Below are positions 7,740-15,704 of a DNA stretch of 64,000 nt, in pieces (the first letter of the stretch is position 1; each line of letters starts with the position of its first letter). The translations under genes and the position numbers were made by a program. This DNA is from Streptomyces noursei (GTDB lineage Bacteria; Actinomycetota; Actinomycetes; Streptomycetales; Streptomycetaceae), in the NCBI RefSeq assembly GCF_001646665.1, contig NZ_LWBU01000043.1, forward strand, positions 124,001 through 188,000, given 5' to 3'. Below the pieces are notes generated by a model. That model made no database searches and had not been told where the DNA came from. It saw only the letters and a list, made by a program, of their open reading frames with translations.

Positions 7740-9059
7740 TCAGGCGTGGGCGGAGGGCCGGCCCAGGACGTGCAGGGCGACACCGGCCAGTACGAGTGCG
7801 GCGAGACAGCAGCAGAGCGGGAGGAACCAGGGGCCCGGGGAGCCGCCGGTGGCCGGCACCACCGTGACGGCCGCGGCCGTCACGAGGCACACGGCCGCCG
7901 GGGACCGGCCGGCCCCGAACGCCTGGAGCAGCAGGGCGATCCACAACAGGGCGCCCAGGGCCGCCGGTCCGGCCGGCGGCGCACCGGTCGCCCACGCCGC
8001 CGGGACGAGCAGCCCCAGGTACACGGCGAGGCAGAACGCCAGGGTGCGCGCGGTACGCAGCCGGAAACCGCGCACCGTGGCGGACGCCCGCAGCGCCGCC
8101 ACCGACAGGCCCCGGAAGCGGTACAGCAGCCACTCGGCGGGCCCCATGCTCACCGTCAGCGCGACCACGGCGTACGGATGACGGGCCCCGACGGCCAGCA
8201 CCAGCACCCCGGCGGCCAGGCCGAACAGCCCGTACGGCAGGGACGGCAGGTACCGGGGACAAGGTGCCCCGGGCACCGCCGCCGCCCCGAGCGCGTCCCG
8301 TACGACGTGCACGGCCAGGCCCGTCGTCGCGGCCAGCGTCAGCAGCGGCAGCCCCACCCGCCACACCGGCCCCGGCTCCCCGTACAGCAGGAGCGCACCG
8401 CCCGCGACGAGCGGCAGCAGCGCGCCCGCCAGCAGCCGCTCACGGCCCAGCACCAGCAGGACCCCGGCGCCGGCCAGGTACACGGACTGGCCGACGGCGA
8501 ACAGCGCCGCCGCCCCCGGCCCAGCGACCGCCAGCGCGGCGAGCGACGCGAGGACCGCCCCCAGCGGGGCGCCGGCCCGCGCGGCGAGGCCCGCCTCGTG
8601 CCGGCCCGTGGCGAGGCGCGCGTACATCCGGTGGCCCAGCGCCTGGCCCCACGCCCAGGACAGCAGCCCCGCCACGACCAGCGCGGACACCGCGCCGGGG
8701 TCCCGCCACAGCGGCGCGCTCAGCGGGTAGGCCAGCCCGGGCAGTGCGAACAGCAGGCCGCGCAGGGCGCACCGCAGGTGGTCCGGCGCCCACGGGTCGG
8801 CGACCGGGGCGGGCTCGGGGAAGCCGCGCGGCACCCGCCGGTACAGCTCCGCCGCGAGCGAGAAGATGTCCGGGTGCCCGTAGCGGTCGCGGACCTGCTC
8901 GCCCGTCAGGCCCTCCGACTCCAGGAGCGCCGCGACCTCGTAGGGGTGCACCGCCGGGGCCGTCCGGTCGGCGAGTTCGGCGGCGAGCGCGTCGACGGGA
9001 CCGGCCAGCCGCAGCGCCACGGTGTCCCCGTCGGACCCGGGGGCGGCGGCGCCGCTCAT
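7740..9059 (-). CDS. Polytopic membrane protein of the polysaccharide locus
   Basis: 439 residues from ATG 9059, overlapping the glycosyltransferase stop as ATGA. Residues 1-95 are soluble, with a small helical segment (VHPYEVAALLESEGLTGEQV, then RYGHPDIFSLAAELYRRVP). The rest has about 11-12 hydrophobic segments rich in Ala, Leu and Val. Position and topology suggest an exporter or assembly partner of the PelF-type glycosyltransferase, as PelG is in Pel systems, but I see no motif proving PelG homology. It sits between the glycosyltransferase and the nucleotide-sugar genes, in one transcription direction. Function is inferred from context only. Confidence 0.72.
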   Translation of the reverse strand: MSGAAAPGSDGDTVALRLAGPVDALAAELADRTAPAVHPYEVAALLESEGLTGEQVRDRYGHPDIFSLAAELYRRVPRGFPEPAPVADPWAPDHLRCALRGLLFALPGLAYPLSAPLWRDPGAVSALVVAGLLSWAWGQALGHRMYARLATGRHEAGLAARAGAPLGAVLASLAALAVAGPGAAALFAVGQSVYLAGAGVLLVLGRERLLAGALLPLVAGGALLLYGEPGPVWRVGLPLLTLAATTGLAVHVVRDALGAAAVPGAPCPRYLPSLPYGLFGLAAGVLVLAVGARHPYAVVALTVSMGPAEWLLYRFRGLSVAALRASATVRGFRLRTARTLAFCLAVYLGLLVPAAWATGAPPAGPAALGALLWIALLLQAFGAGRSPAAVCLVTAAAVTVVPATGGSPGPWFLPLCCCLAALVLAGVALHVLGRPSAHA

Positions 9060-10840
9060 CCGGCCACGCTCCGGGGCCCGGCGAGGGAGGCCGGTGCGGA
9101 CGCGGGACGCGGGGCGAGGTCCCCCGGGGCCACGGTGGCGCAGTGCCCGCAGGGACCCTCGGCAGCGGAGTGCGCGCACGGCCCCCCGGCGGCGGGCACG
9201 GAGCCCCCCTCGGCCGGGACGTGGGCGAGAGCGGCAGGGGCGTGGGCGGGGCCCCTCCCGGCAGGGGCGCAGGCGGAAGACCCTTCGGCCGGTGCGTACA
9301 CGGAGACCCCCTCGGCCGGGGCGCAGGCGGGACGCCCTTCGGCGGGGGCGTAGGCGGAGAGCCCGGCCGGGCCGTGTGCCGGCAGCCTCTCGGCGGGGGA
9401 GTGCGCGGAGAGTTCGACGTATATCGAGCGGAACGTCTCCACGGTCTGCCGGAGCGTGAACTGCTCGATCACCCGCAGCCGTGCCGCCTCGCCCATCGCC
9501 GCCCGGCGCGGCGCGTCGGTCAGCAGTTCCAGCGCCGCGGCGGCCATCGCCCCGGGGTCGCGGGGCGGCACCACCAGGCCCGCCGTCCCCACCGCCTCCC
9601 GTACCCCGCCCACGTCGGTCGAGACGGTCGCCCGGCCGCACGACATCGCCTCGATGAGCGTGAAGGGGAACCCCTCACTGATGCTCGACAGCATCACCAC
9701 GTTGCCCGCCGCGTAGGCGTCCCGGATGTCGTCCACCCGCCCCTCGAAGGTCACGGCGTCACCGTGGCCCAGCGACCGGGCCAGCTCCTCGCACCGCTCC
9801 CGGTACGCCTCGCCGCCCCGGGGCGTACCGCCGAAGAGCCGCAGCGCGGCCCGCGGTATTCGCTCGCGCACCAGCGCGAAGGCGCGGATCAGCGTCTCCA
9901 GGTCCTTGATCGGGTCGACCCGGCCGGCCCAGCTGAGCGTGGGCCGCTCCGGTTCCGGTCCGGCGGCCGGGAACGCCGCGGGGTCGACGCCGTTGTAGAC
10001 GGTACGGATCAGGGCGGGATCGGCGCCGCCCTGTTCCTCCCACAGCCGGTTGTAGCGGTTGCCGGGGGTGATGAGGGCGGCCCGCCGGTAGGTCTCGCCG
10101 GCCAGCAGACGGAAGAAGCCGAGCATCACCGCCTTGACGGGCCACCGGTAGGGGGCGCCGCGATAGCCGAGGTACCGCTCCCGCAGGTACACCCCGTGCT
10201 CGGTCAACAGCAGCGGCACGCCGTGGAGTTGGTGCGCGGCGAGCCCGGGAAGGGCGGCGATGCCGCCGCTGACGGCGTGGGCGACGCCGCGGCGGGGCGG
10301 GTCCGCGGCCAGCGGCCGCAGGGCGTGCTCCAGCAGGTTCGTCGCCGTCACGGCGTCGTGCAGCGAGGGGCGGGCCTCCCGGACGGTGAGCCCGGGGCGG
10401 TTCCACACCCCGGTGAGCACCGAGACGGCCCGGTCACCGCGGAGCGCCGGGCTGAGCAGCCCGTCGCGGGCGGCGTGCGCCAGCTCGTGGAGCGCCGGCC
10501 CGAACAGGTCCTCCTGCGCGGGGTCGAGCAGGGCGGTGAGGAACCGCTCGTAGGACGCCATCAGCCGCCGCCCGCGGCGCCCGCCCGGAGGGGCGCCCGG
10601 CGGAGTGGGCCCCCACATGGGCACGGAGACCGGTTCGGCGACGTGCGGCGGGACCTTCCAGACGAGCGGTTCGCGGCCGGTGCCCGTCACCGCCATCACC
10701 GCGAAGTCGATGTCGGGCATGCCGTTGACGAGCTGGTCGCACCAGACGCTGACGCCGCCGTGACTGTGCGGATAGGTGCCTTCGGTGAGCAGGGTGACGT
10801 GCGCCGCGCCGGTGCGTGGCGTGGGGTGCGTTACGTGCAT
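9056..10840 (-). CDS. GT4 glycosyltransferase, PelF family, with repetitive C-terminal tail
   Basis: 594 residues from ATG 10840 with a GGAG site. The N-terminal domain (about 14-60) has the PelF signature TEGTYPHSHGGVSVWCDQL. The GT4 C-terminal domain contains LSWAGRVDPIKDLETLIRAF and the nucleotide-sugar binding E-x7-E in SEGFPFTLIEAMSCG. PelF is a soluble cytoplasmic UDP-sugar polymerase of Pel polysaccharide; related GT4 enzymes serve fungal galactosaminogalactan synthesis. The conserved fold ends near residue 475. The last about 120 residues are an Ala/Pro/Gly tail with repeated APAEG and several Cys, unusual for the family. Its start follows the secreted deacetylase gene after a strong hairpin, and its stop overlaps the membrane gene. 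The polymerase role is inferred from the family. Confidence 0.87.
   Translation of the reverse strand: MHVTHPTPRTGAAHVTLLTEGTYPHSHGGVSVWCDQLVNGMPDIDFAVMAVTGTGREPLVWKVPPHVAEPVSVPMWGPTPPGAPPGGRRGRRLMASYERFLTALLDPAQEDLFGPALHELAHAARDGLLSPALRGDRAVSVLTGVWNRPGLTVREARPSLHDAVTATNLLEHALRPLAADPPRRGVAHAVSGGIAALPGLAAHQLHGVPLLLTEHGVYLRERYLGYRGAPYRWPVKAVMLGFFRLLAGETYRRAALITPGNRYNRLWEEQGGADPALIRTVYNGVDPAAFPAAGPEPERPTLSWAGRVDPIKDLETLIRAFALVRERIPRAALRLFGGTPRGGEAYRERCEELARSLGHGDAVTFEGRVDDIRDAYAAGNVVMLSSISEGFPFTLIEAMSCGRATVSTDVGGVREAVGTAGLVVPPRDPGAMAAAALELLTDAPRRAAMGEAARLRVIEQFTLRQTVETFRSIYVELSAHSPAERLPAHGPAGLSAYAPAEGRPACAPAEGVSVYAPAEGSSACAPAGRGPAHAPAALAHVPAEGGSVPAAGGPCAHSAAEGPCGHCATVAPGDLAPRPASAPASLAGPRSVAG
9260..9352 (-). 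repeat. 27-bp coding repeats (APAEG tail of the glycosyltransferase)
   Basis: About three and a half imperfect 27-bp units encode residues 497-527 of the PelF-like protein. Each unit gives APAEG followed by four variable residues ending in Tyr or Cys. The array lies outside the catalytic fold and is a candidate for length variation between strains. Confidence 0.65.
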
Positions 10841-10876
10841 GGACGTGCTCCGCGGCAGCAGGGACCGGCCCGGGGC

Positions 10877-10908
10877 GGGCACCGGCGCGCAGGCGTGCGC
10901 CGGTGCCC
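10877..10908 (-). terminator. Strong hairpin between deacetylase and glycosyltransferase genes
   Basis: Perfect 12-bp inverted repeat, GGGCACCGGCGC (10877-10888) and GCGCCGGTGCCC (10897-10908), with an 8-nt loop. It follows the deacetylase stop and precedes the glycosyltransferase start. It may terminate or attenuate transcription so that the secreted deacetylase is made in different amounts from the cytoplasmic genes, or protect an mRNA end. Which of these applies cannot be told. Confidence 0.6.
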
Positions 10909-10935
10909 GGGGACCGGGTGGGGGAAGGGGAGGTG

Positions 10936-13071
10936 TCAGCGCTCGGTGCCGTACGGCACCGAGCGTGCGACGCCCGCGGGCACCGGGGCGGCCGGCGCGA
11001 CCGGTGCCGCGGGCGCGGTGGTCACGGGCGCGGTGGTCACGGGCGCGGGGGAGCCGGGCAGCGTCAGGGACAGCGTCCCGTCCGGGCCGGTGCCGGCCCG
11101 CCCGGAGGCGGTCCCGGCGTACGGCTCCCCGAAGGGGGCGTCGCCGTCGCGCGTGCCGGCCGGCACGGTGGCGGCCACGGGCACGCCCACGGGTGCCTCG
11201 ACGGTCACGGTGGCGCCGATCCGGTACGCGGTCACCGCGCCGGCCCGCAGGGCGTCCCGCCACGCCGTCCGGTCGCGCAGCTCGGCCCCGATGGCGCCCA
11301 TCGGGAGGTTCACCAGCGGGGTGTCGGCGGCGAACAGCTCGGCGTACCGCGTGAGCACCCCGTCGAGCACCGGATAGCCGATCCGCTCCTCCGCCAGGTT
11401 GGACTGGTGGATGAAGTGCGGGCGCGGGTCGCCCGCCAGGACGTGCCCGAGGGCCACCCGGGTCTCCAGCGGAACGATGTGCCCGGTGTATCCGGTGGCG
11501 GGGTCGAGGGGCGCGTCGAGGCAGGTGGTGGTGGCCAGTTCCTCGCACAGGCCGCTGCCGCCCTGCGCGCGGGAGGTGTAGATCCAGTTGTACTCGTCGA
11601 CCTGCTCCGCCACCCGCCCCGCGTTGTAGAAGATGTTGACGGGGTGGCGGGCGACCGTGAGGGCCGAACCGACCCGGCGCTGGCCGGGGTCGCGGGAATT
11701 GTCCGCCCCGAGCCAGGCGATGCCCTGCCCGGTGAGCGACGGTGCCAGGTGCGGGTTGTCCTGCGGCTGCTGGGGGAGCAGCCGGAGCCCGGAGTGCTCC
11801 CCGGTGACCAGTTCGCCGGTGCGCAGCGGCAGCCCGGCCCGCTCGGCCCAGGACCGGTTGGCGGCGATCTGGCGGTCGATCTCGTCGCGCCCCACGTACC
11901 GGGTGGTGCCGTCCGGATGTGTCGCGCACTTCCACGGGACGGTGCTCACGTCCTGCTCGCACCCGAGGTAGGGGTGGTCGTAGGTGTGGTTGATCCAGCG
12001 GAACGCGTCACGGTCGGCGACGAGCCGGTCGGCGGTGGGGTCGGCGCCGCCGTGCTCCTCGCGGTACTCCACGCTGCCGCCGCCGTTGAACGCCATGTCG
12101 AGGGTGAAGCCCCGCTCGCGCGACCACGAGGTGGCGTACCGGACGTCCGCCTCGGTCATCCTGATCGGGTTCGGGGTACCGGTGCCGGGGGTGCAGTCCA
12201 CGTCCCCCGGGGTGCAGTTCAGGGCGGTGTCCCAGCGGTCGTCGGCCGCGAAGACGTCGTCCACGTGCACGGCGAAGTAGTTGCGGGAGGTGCCCAGCCT
12301 GGTCCGGTCGGTCATCCAGTCCACGATGCCGCGGGCGAGCAGCCGGAACTGCTGCTGGTGCTGGTTGTAGGCGAAGGTGACCACCAGTTCCCGGCGCCCG
12401 TCGTGGCGGTACTCGCCGACCAGCACGCCGCGGCCCGGCCGGCCGGGGAGCGGCGCGTCGACGTACGGGGTGAAGTCGGCGCCGGCGACCGGGCGGGACA
12501 GGAAGGCGTAACTCTCGCTCACGGTGGGGGAGTTGTCCTCGAAGGGCACGGTGCCGTCGAGGTACCCGAACGGCCCGGCCTTCCCCGCCGCCGTCACCTC
12601 GGCGCGCAGCCCGTCGACCGGGCCCGCGTAGCCGCCGTGCACCGGGTGTGCGAGCCCCGCCTCGGGACGGGCGTAGGTGTACGCGTCGACCTGCGGGATG
12701 CCGTACGTCCGCTCGTACGACACGAGCGCGGACATCTCGCCCGAACCGGCCGCGAAGGGCGCGTCGTCGGGCAGCACGACCGCCTGGAACCTGGCCCGCG
12801 GCCGGTCGCCGGCCGTGTCCGCGAGGAACTCCGCGTCGATCACGGGCCGGTCGGCGCGGGTGAGGTCCACGAGCGTGTACGGGGTGCCGGCGCCGTCCAG
12901 TTCGGCGGCCACCGCCGTGGTGGCCGGCCCGCCGTCCGTGACGACCAGCACCCGCAGGTCGACGCGGGGCGCCGCCGGCCCGGCCGCCGCGGTCGCCGGC
13001 GCGGCCGGGCAGCCGAGCCCTAACAGCAGCGCGCCCATGGCGAGCGCGGTCGTGCGTGAAGTCCGCTTCAT
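10936..13071 (-). CDS. Secreted polysaccharide deacetylase, Agd3/CE18-like
   Basis: 711 residues from ATG 13071 with GGAGGGAC 9-10 nt upstream. A Sec signal peptide (twin Lys/Arg, Leu-rich core, cleavage near ATAAA, residues 1-30) is followed by an N-terminal beta-rich part (about 35-250) and a NodB-like catalytic barrel. The metal site is visible as HVDD (269-272) and NHTYDH (361-366). This large architecture, with the deacetylase barrel starting near residue 260 and a long C-terminus, resembles fungal Agd3, which N-deacetylates galactosaminogalactan; ordinary bacterial PgaB/PelA or NodB proteins differ. The tail (about 670-711) is Ala/Pro/Thr-rich. It would deacetylate GalNAc-containing polymer outside the cell. 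It is the first gene of the minus-strand polysaccharide run. Confidence 0.75.
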   Translation of the reverse strand: MKRTSRTTALAMGALLLGLGCPAAPATAAAGPAAPRVDLRVLVVTDGGPATTAVAAELDGAGTPYTLVDLTRADRPVIDAEFLADTAGDRPRARFQAVVLPDDAPFAAGSGEMSALVSYERTYGIPQVDAYTYARPEAGLAHPVHGGYAGPVDGLRAEVTAAGKAGPFGYLDGTVPFEDNSPTVSESYAFLSRPVAGADFTPYVDAPLPGRPGRGVLVGEYRHDGRRELVVTFAYNQHQQQFRLLARGIVDWMTDRTRLGTSRNYFAVHVDDVFAADDRWDTALNCTPGDVDCTPGTGTPNPIRMTEADVRYATSWSRERGFTLDMAFNGGGSVEYREEHGGADPTADRLVADRDAFRWINHTYDHPYLGCEQDVSTVPWKCATHPDGTTRYVGRDEIDRQIAANRSWAERAGLPLRTGELVTGEHSGLRLLPQQPQDNPHLAPSLTGQGIAWLGADNSRDPGQRRVGSALTVARHPVNIFYNAGRVAEQVDEYNWIYTSRAQGGSGLCEELATTTCLDAPLDPATGYTGHIVPLETRVALGHVLAGDPRPHFIHQSNLAEERIGYPVLDGVLTRYAELFAADTPLVNLPMGAIGAELRDRTAWRDALRAGAVTAYRIGATVTVEAPVGVPVAATVPAGTRDGDAPFGEPYAGTASGRAGTGPDGTLSLTLPGSPAPVTTAPVTTAPAAPVAPAAPVPAGVARSVPYGTER

Positions 13072-13140
13072 GCGGTGCTGTCCCTCCCCGGAAGGGCGGC
13101 CCGCCTCCCCGGCGGACACGCCCCGACCCCCCCAGCGTCA

Positions 13141-13167
13141 CGGTGCCCCCTCGCCGAGGGGGCACCG
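13141..13167. promoter_or_regulatory. Hairpin in the 5' region of the deacetylase gene
   Basis: Perfect 12-bp stem, CGGTGCCCCCTC (13141-13152) and GAGGGGGCACCG (13156-13167), with a 3-nt loop, 70-96 nt upstream of the deacetylase ATG. Since the previous gene already has its own hairpin at 13451, this one is placed to act in the leader of the polysaccharide operon or as an operator. Confidence 0.5.
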
Positions 13168-13450
13168 CTTCGCTCCGACGCGTCACATAGTGCGGCCTGT
13201 GTGGATGATTCGTGCGCACGCTGTGGAACATGACGGAAAAGCGCAGGTGTGCGACGAGCGGAGAGGTGCCCTCCGGTGGCCCGTGCGGCTGGGGCCGAAG
13301 GGGCGCCCGGCGTGCCGTCGGCGGGGCGCGCCCCTGGTGCGGGCCCGCGAGTGGGCGCCCCCGGCGGGAACCGCGTGCGCCGGTCGCGGTGGTCCGCACG
13401 CCGTGGGGCGGGACGCCCTGTGGTCTGCCGGTTTTCGGCCAGGCGGCAGA

Positions 13451-13481
13451 CGGCCGGCCGCACCCGGGGTGCGGCCGGCCG
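13451..13481 (-). terminator. Terminator of the small secreted-protein gene
   Basis: Perfect 14-bp stem, CGGCCGGCCGCACC (13451-13464) and GGTGCGGCCGGCCG (13468-13481), with a 3-nt loop, 24 nt after the stop of the gene at 13505. Confidence 0.75.
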
Positions 13482-13504
13482 CCGTCGGTGACGGGTGCGA
13501 GGGC

Positions 13505-14041
13505 TCAGGAGCGTGCGGCGGCCGCGGCGGGCGCGCAGGCGACCCGCGTCTCGGGAGTGGTGAACAGCCCGTCCTTGGTGGCCTGCCCGCCGTTGTACTC
13601 GTAGTACAGGTACGAGTAGAAGCCGATGTTCCCGTTGCAGCCGGAGTCGGCGGCGACCTGGACCGTGAGCGTCACCGTGCGGGTGGCGCCGGGAGCGAGC
13701 GGGACGGCGTAGCCGACGCCGAGGCTCGTGGTGCCGGTCCCCGAGCACGTCACGCCCTCCGAGGTGCAGGCGGTGAACGCGTACTTCAGGTCCTTGCGCT
13801 GGGTCGTCGTCCAGGTCGGCTGCACCGACTGGTAGACGAACCAGATGTCCGTCTCCTGGTTGTTGGTGAACGTCATGGTGAGGTCGACCGAGGAGCCCGG
13901 GGTGACGGTCTGCTGGCCGGCCGTGAAGGTCAGGTCCGCCGCGGCCGGCTCGGCGGCGGTGGCGGAACCGCTCGTGCCCAGGACGACGGCGAGGGCGAGC
14001 AGGGCGGTCAGGGTCACGTTCCTGAGGTGTGTGAGACGCAT
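13505..14041 (-). CDS. Small secreted protein with a beta-sandwich-like domain
   Basis: 178 residues from ATG 14041. A clear Sec signal peptide covers residues 1-30 (MRLTHLRNVTLTALLALAVV, cleavage after ATAA). The mature part (DLTFTAGQQTVTPGSSVDLT, FTNNQETDIWFVYQS, APGATRTVTLTVQV) resembles CARDB or Ig-like extracellular beta-sandwich modules and has four Cys, probably two disulfides. No catalytic motif is visible. There is no Shine-Dalgarno; a TAGCCT box 8 nt before the ATG suggests a leaderless transcript. A strong terminator follows, so it is probably monocistronic and separate from the polysaccharide operon. Function unknown. Confidence 0.75.
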   Translation of the reverse strand: MRLTHLRNVTLTALLALAVVLGTSGSATAAEPAAADLTFTAGQQTVTPGSSVDLTMTFTNNQETDIWFVYQSVQPTWTTTQRKDLKYAFTACTSEGVTCSGTGTTSLGVGYAVPLAPGATRTVTLTVQVAADSGCNGNIGFYSYLYYEYNGGQATKDGLFTTPETRVACAPAAAAARS

Positions 14042-14049
14042 GGCGCGGG

Positions 14050-14055
14050 AGGCTA
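14050..14055 (-). promoter_or_regulatory. -10 box for a leaderless transcript
   Basis: TAGCCT on the minus strand, 8 nt before the ATG at 14041, in a gene without a ribosome binding site. The spacing fits a transcript starting at the ATG. The -35 is not obvious. Confidence 0.4.
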
Positions 14056-14293
14056 GGTCACGCCCGGCACGGCCGTCTGCCCCCTCCCGCGCCGCGGGCG
14101 CCGGCCCCGGCTCGAACGGCACCCGTGTCCCGGGGCCTCCCCGCGGCCGGTCGCCGCGGGCGGCCGCACGGCATACGCCCCGGACGGGGCACGCACCGCC
14201 GTCGCGCGGACGGCGATCACCGTACGCCCGCAAGCGGTTGCCCACCGTCGGGCAGGAATGGCGTATTCCGCCACGATGCGCCCGGCCGCCCGC

Positions 14294-15490
14294 CTACTCC
14301 GGCCGGGGCGTGTACCGCTGACCCGTCGCGTCGGCGCCGTGCCAGTCCAGGCACAGCACGGTGGCATCGTCCGGCAGCCGGTCCCGGCAGGCCGTCCGCA
14401 CCGCCCCCACCAGAGCGGTGACCGTCTCGCGCGCGTGCAGGCGGCCGGTGTCGCGGATCAGGCCGGGCAGATCCACCCCGGCCGCCGCCCGGTCCTGCAT
14501 GCCGTCCGTCAGCAGTACCAGCCGGTCACCGGGGCGCAGGTCCAGCCACTGCGTCCGGTACGGCCGCGGAGAAGGCACACCGAAAGGGAGGTTGACCGAC
14601 AGGCGCACCTCCTCCACCGCGCCGTCCCGCAGGAGGAACGGGCGCGGATGACCGGCGTTGACCAGCCGCACCCGGCCGCTGTCGAGCCCGATGCGGAGCA
14701 ACTGGCCGGTGGCGATGCCGGAGTCGTGGGCCAGCAGCGCCCGGTGCGCCCGGTCGGCCTGCTCCACGATGTCGCAGCCGGCCCGCCGTGCCCCGCGCAG
14801 CGCCCCCAGCAGGAGGGTGGCGAGCAGGGCGGACTCGGTGTCGTGGCCCATGGCGTCGGTGATGGACAGGTGCAGTGTGTCGCGGTCCAGCGCGTAGTCG
14901 TAGGTGTCCCCGCCGATGTCGTCGGCCGGCACCAGCCCGCCGGCCACCGAGAACTGCGCCGCCTCGCAACTCGACGCCGACGGCAGCAGGTTGTGCTGGA
15001 TCTCGGCGGCCAGACTGGTGGGCGTCGTACGCCGCCCGCAGTGGTACAGGTCGGTGAACCGCCGGTCGGTGACGATGATGTACGCCAGCGCCCGTGCCGC
15101 CTCGGGGACCTGCCGCAGCACCGAGTCGTCGGTGTCGGGCAGCGTCATCTCCAGGACGCCGATGCAGTCACCCCTGTTGGTGACGGGCGCGACGACCCTC
15201 CGTCCGCCGTCGCCGTCCGGCTCCACGTGCAGGCGCTGGGAGTGCAGGACCTTCTCGTACACACTGCCCCGCAGACCGATGCGGGTGATGCCCTCCTCCT
15301 CCGCCTCCGCGCCGTCGGCGATCGCCAGCCGCACCAGCGTCTCGCCGATCAGATCCGCGAACAGGAACGAGACGCACACAGCGTGGAAGCGCTTCTGCAG
15401 ATGCCGGGCGACCACGTCGACGGACTCCACGGGTGAGGCGCTCGCCGCCTCCGCCAGAACGTCCCCGAGTCTCAGGTCCTCACCGTCCAC
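14294..15490 (-). CDS. SpoIIE-type PP2C phosphatase with N-terminal sensor domain
   Basis: 398 residues from GTG 15490, with GGGAGGT upstream. Residues about 10-165 look like a GAF-type sensor (SFLFADLIGETLVRLAIADG, VTNRGDCIGVLEMTLPD). Residues about 185-390 are a PPM/SpoIIE serine phosphatase with the metal-binding motifs DDIGGDTYDY and ITDAMGHDTESALLATL, and the late D-G in LLTDGMQDRAA. Such proteins dephosphorylate anti-anti-sigma factors (RsbU type) in partner-switching control of sigma factors. No adjacent STAS or RsbW gene is seen, so partners are elsewhere. It is downstream of another SpoIIE gene, both minus strand, with a 214-bp gap that has no visible gene. Confidence 0.88.
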   Translation of the reverse strand: MDGEDLRLGDVLAEAASASPVESVDVVARHLQKRFHAVCVSFLFADLIGETLVRLAIADGAEAEEEGITRIGLRGSVYEKVLHSQRLHVEPDGDGGRRVVAPVTNRGDCIGVLEMTLPDTDDSVLRQVPEAARALAYIIVTDRRFTDLYHCGRRTTPTSLAAEIQHNLLPSASSCEAAQFSVAGGLVPADDIGGDTYDYALDRDTLHLSITDAMGHDTESALLATLLLGALRGARRAGCDIVEQADRAHRALLAHDSGIATGQLLRIGLDSGRVRLVNAGHPRPFLLRDGAVEEVRLSVNLPFGVPSPRPYRTQWLDLRPGDRLVLLTDGMQDRAAAGVDLPGLIRDTGRLHARETVTALVGAVRTACRDRLPDDATVLCLDWHGADATGQRYTPRPE

Positions 15491-15704
15491 AGCGACCTCC
15501 CTTCGCTGCCGCTCCTTCTTCCCCCCGCCGCGCCGTTCTCACCTGGGAGTCGATGCCCGGGGCCCACAACCACCCGTGAGCCTGAAGGCCAGCACCACAG
15601 TCCACCGCGACCGCACCCTCCACCCCCGCACCGGCCGTCCCACCCCGGCACGCGGCGCGGACCCCCGCCGGCAGGCGCGCCGGGCGGGGCGGGCCGCCAC
15701 GGGG

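Larger units (their letters stand above)
13072..13504. other. Intergenic region upstream of the deacetylase operon
   Basis: This 433-bp gap has two hairpins, described separately, and probably the operon promoter. A relatively AT-rich patch at 13185-13240 (containing CACATAGTG and GATGATTCGTG) is the most promoter-like part, but no confident -35/-10 pair could be assigned. Open frames here are rich in Arg, Gly and Pro and look non-coding. Confidence 0.45.
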
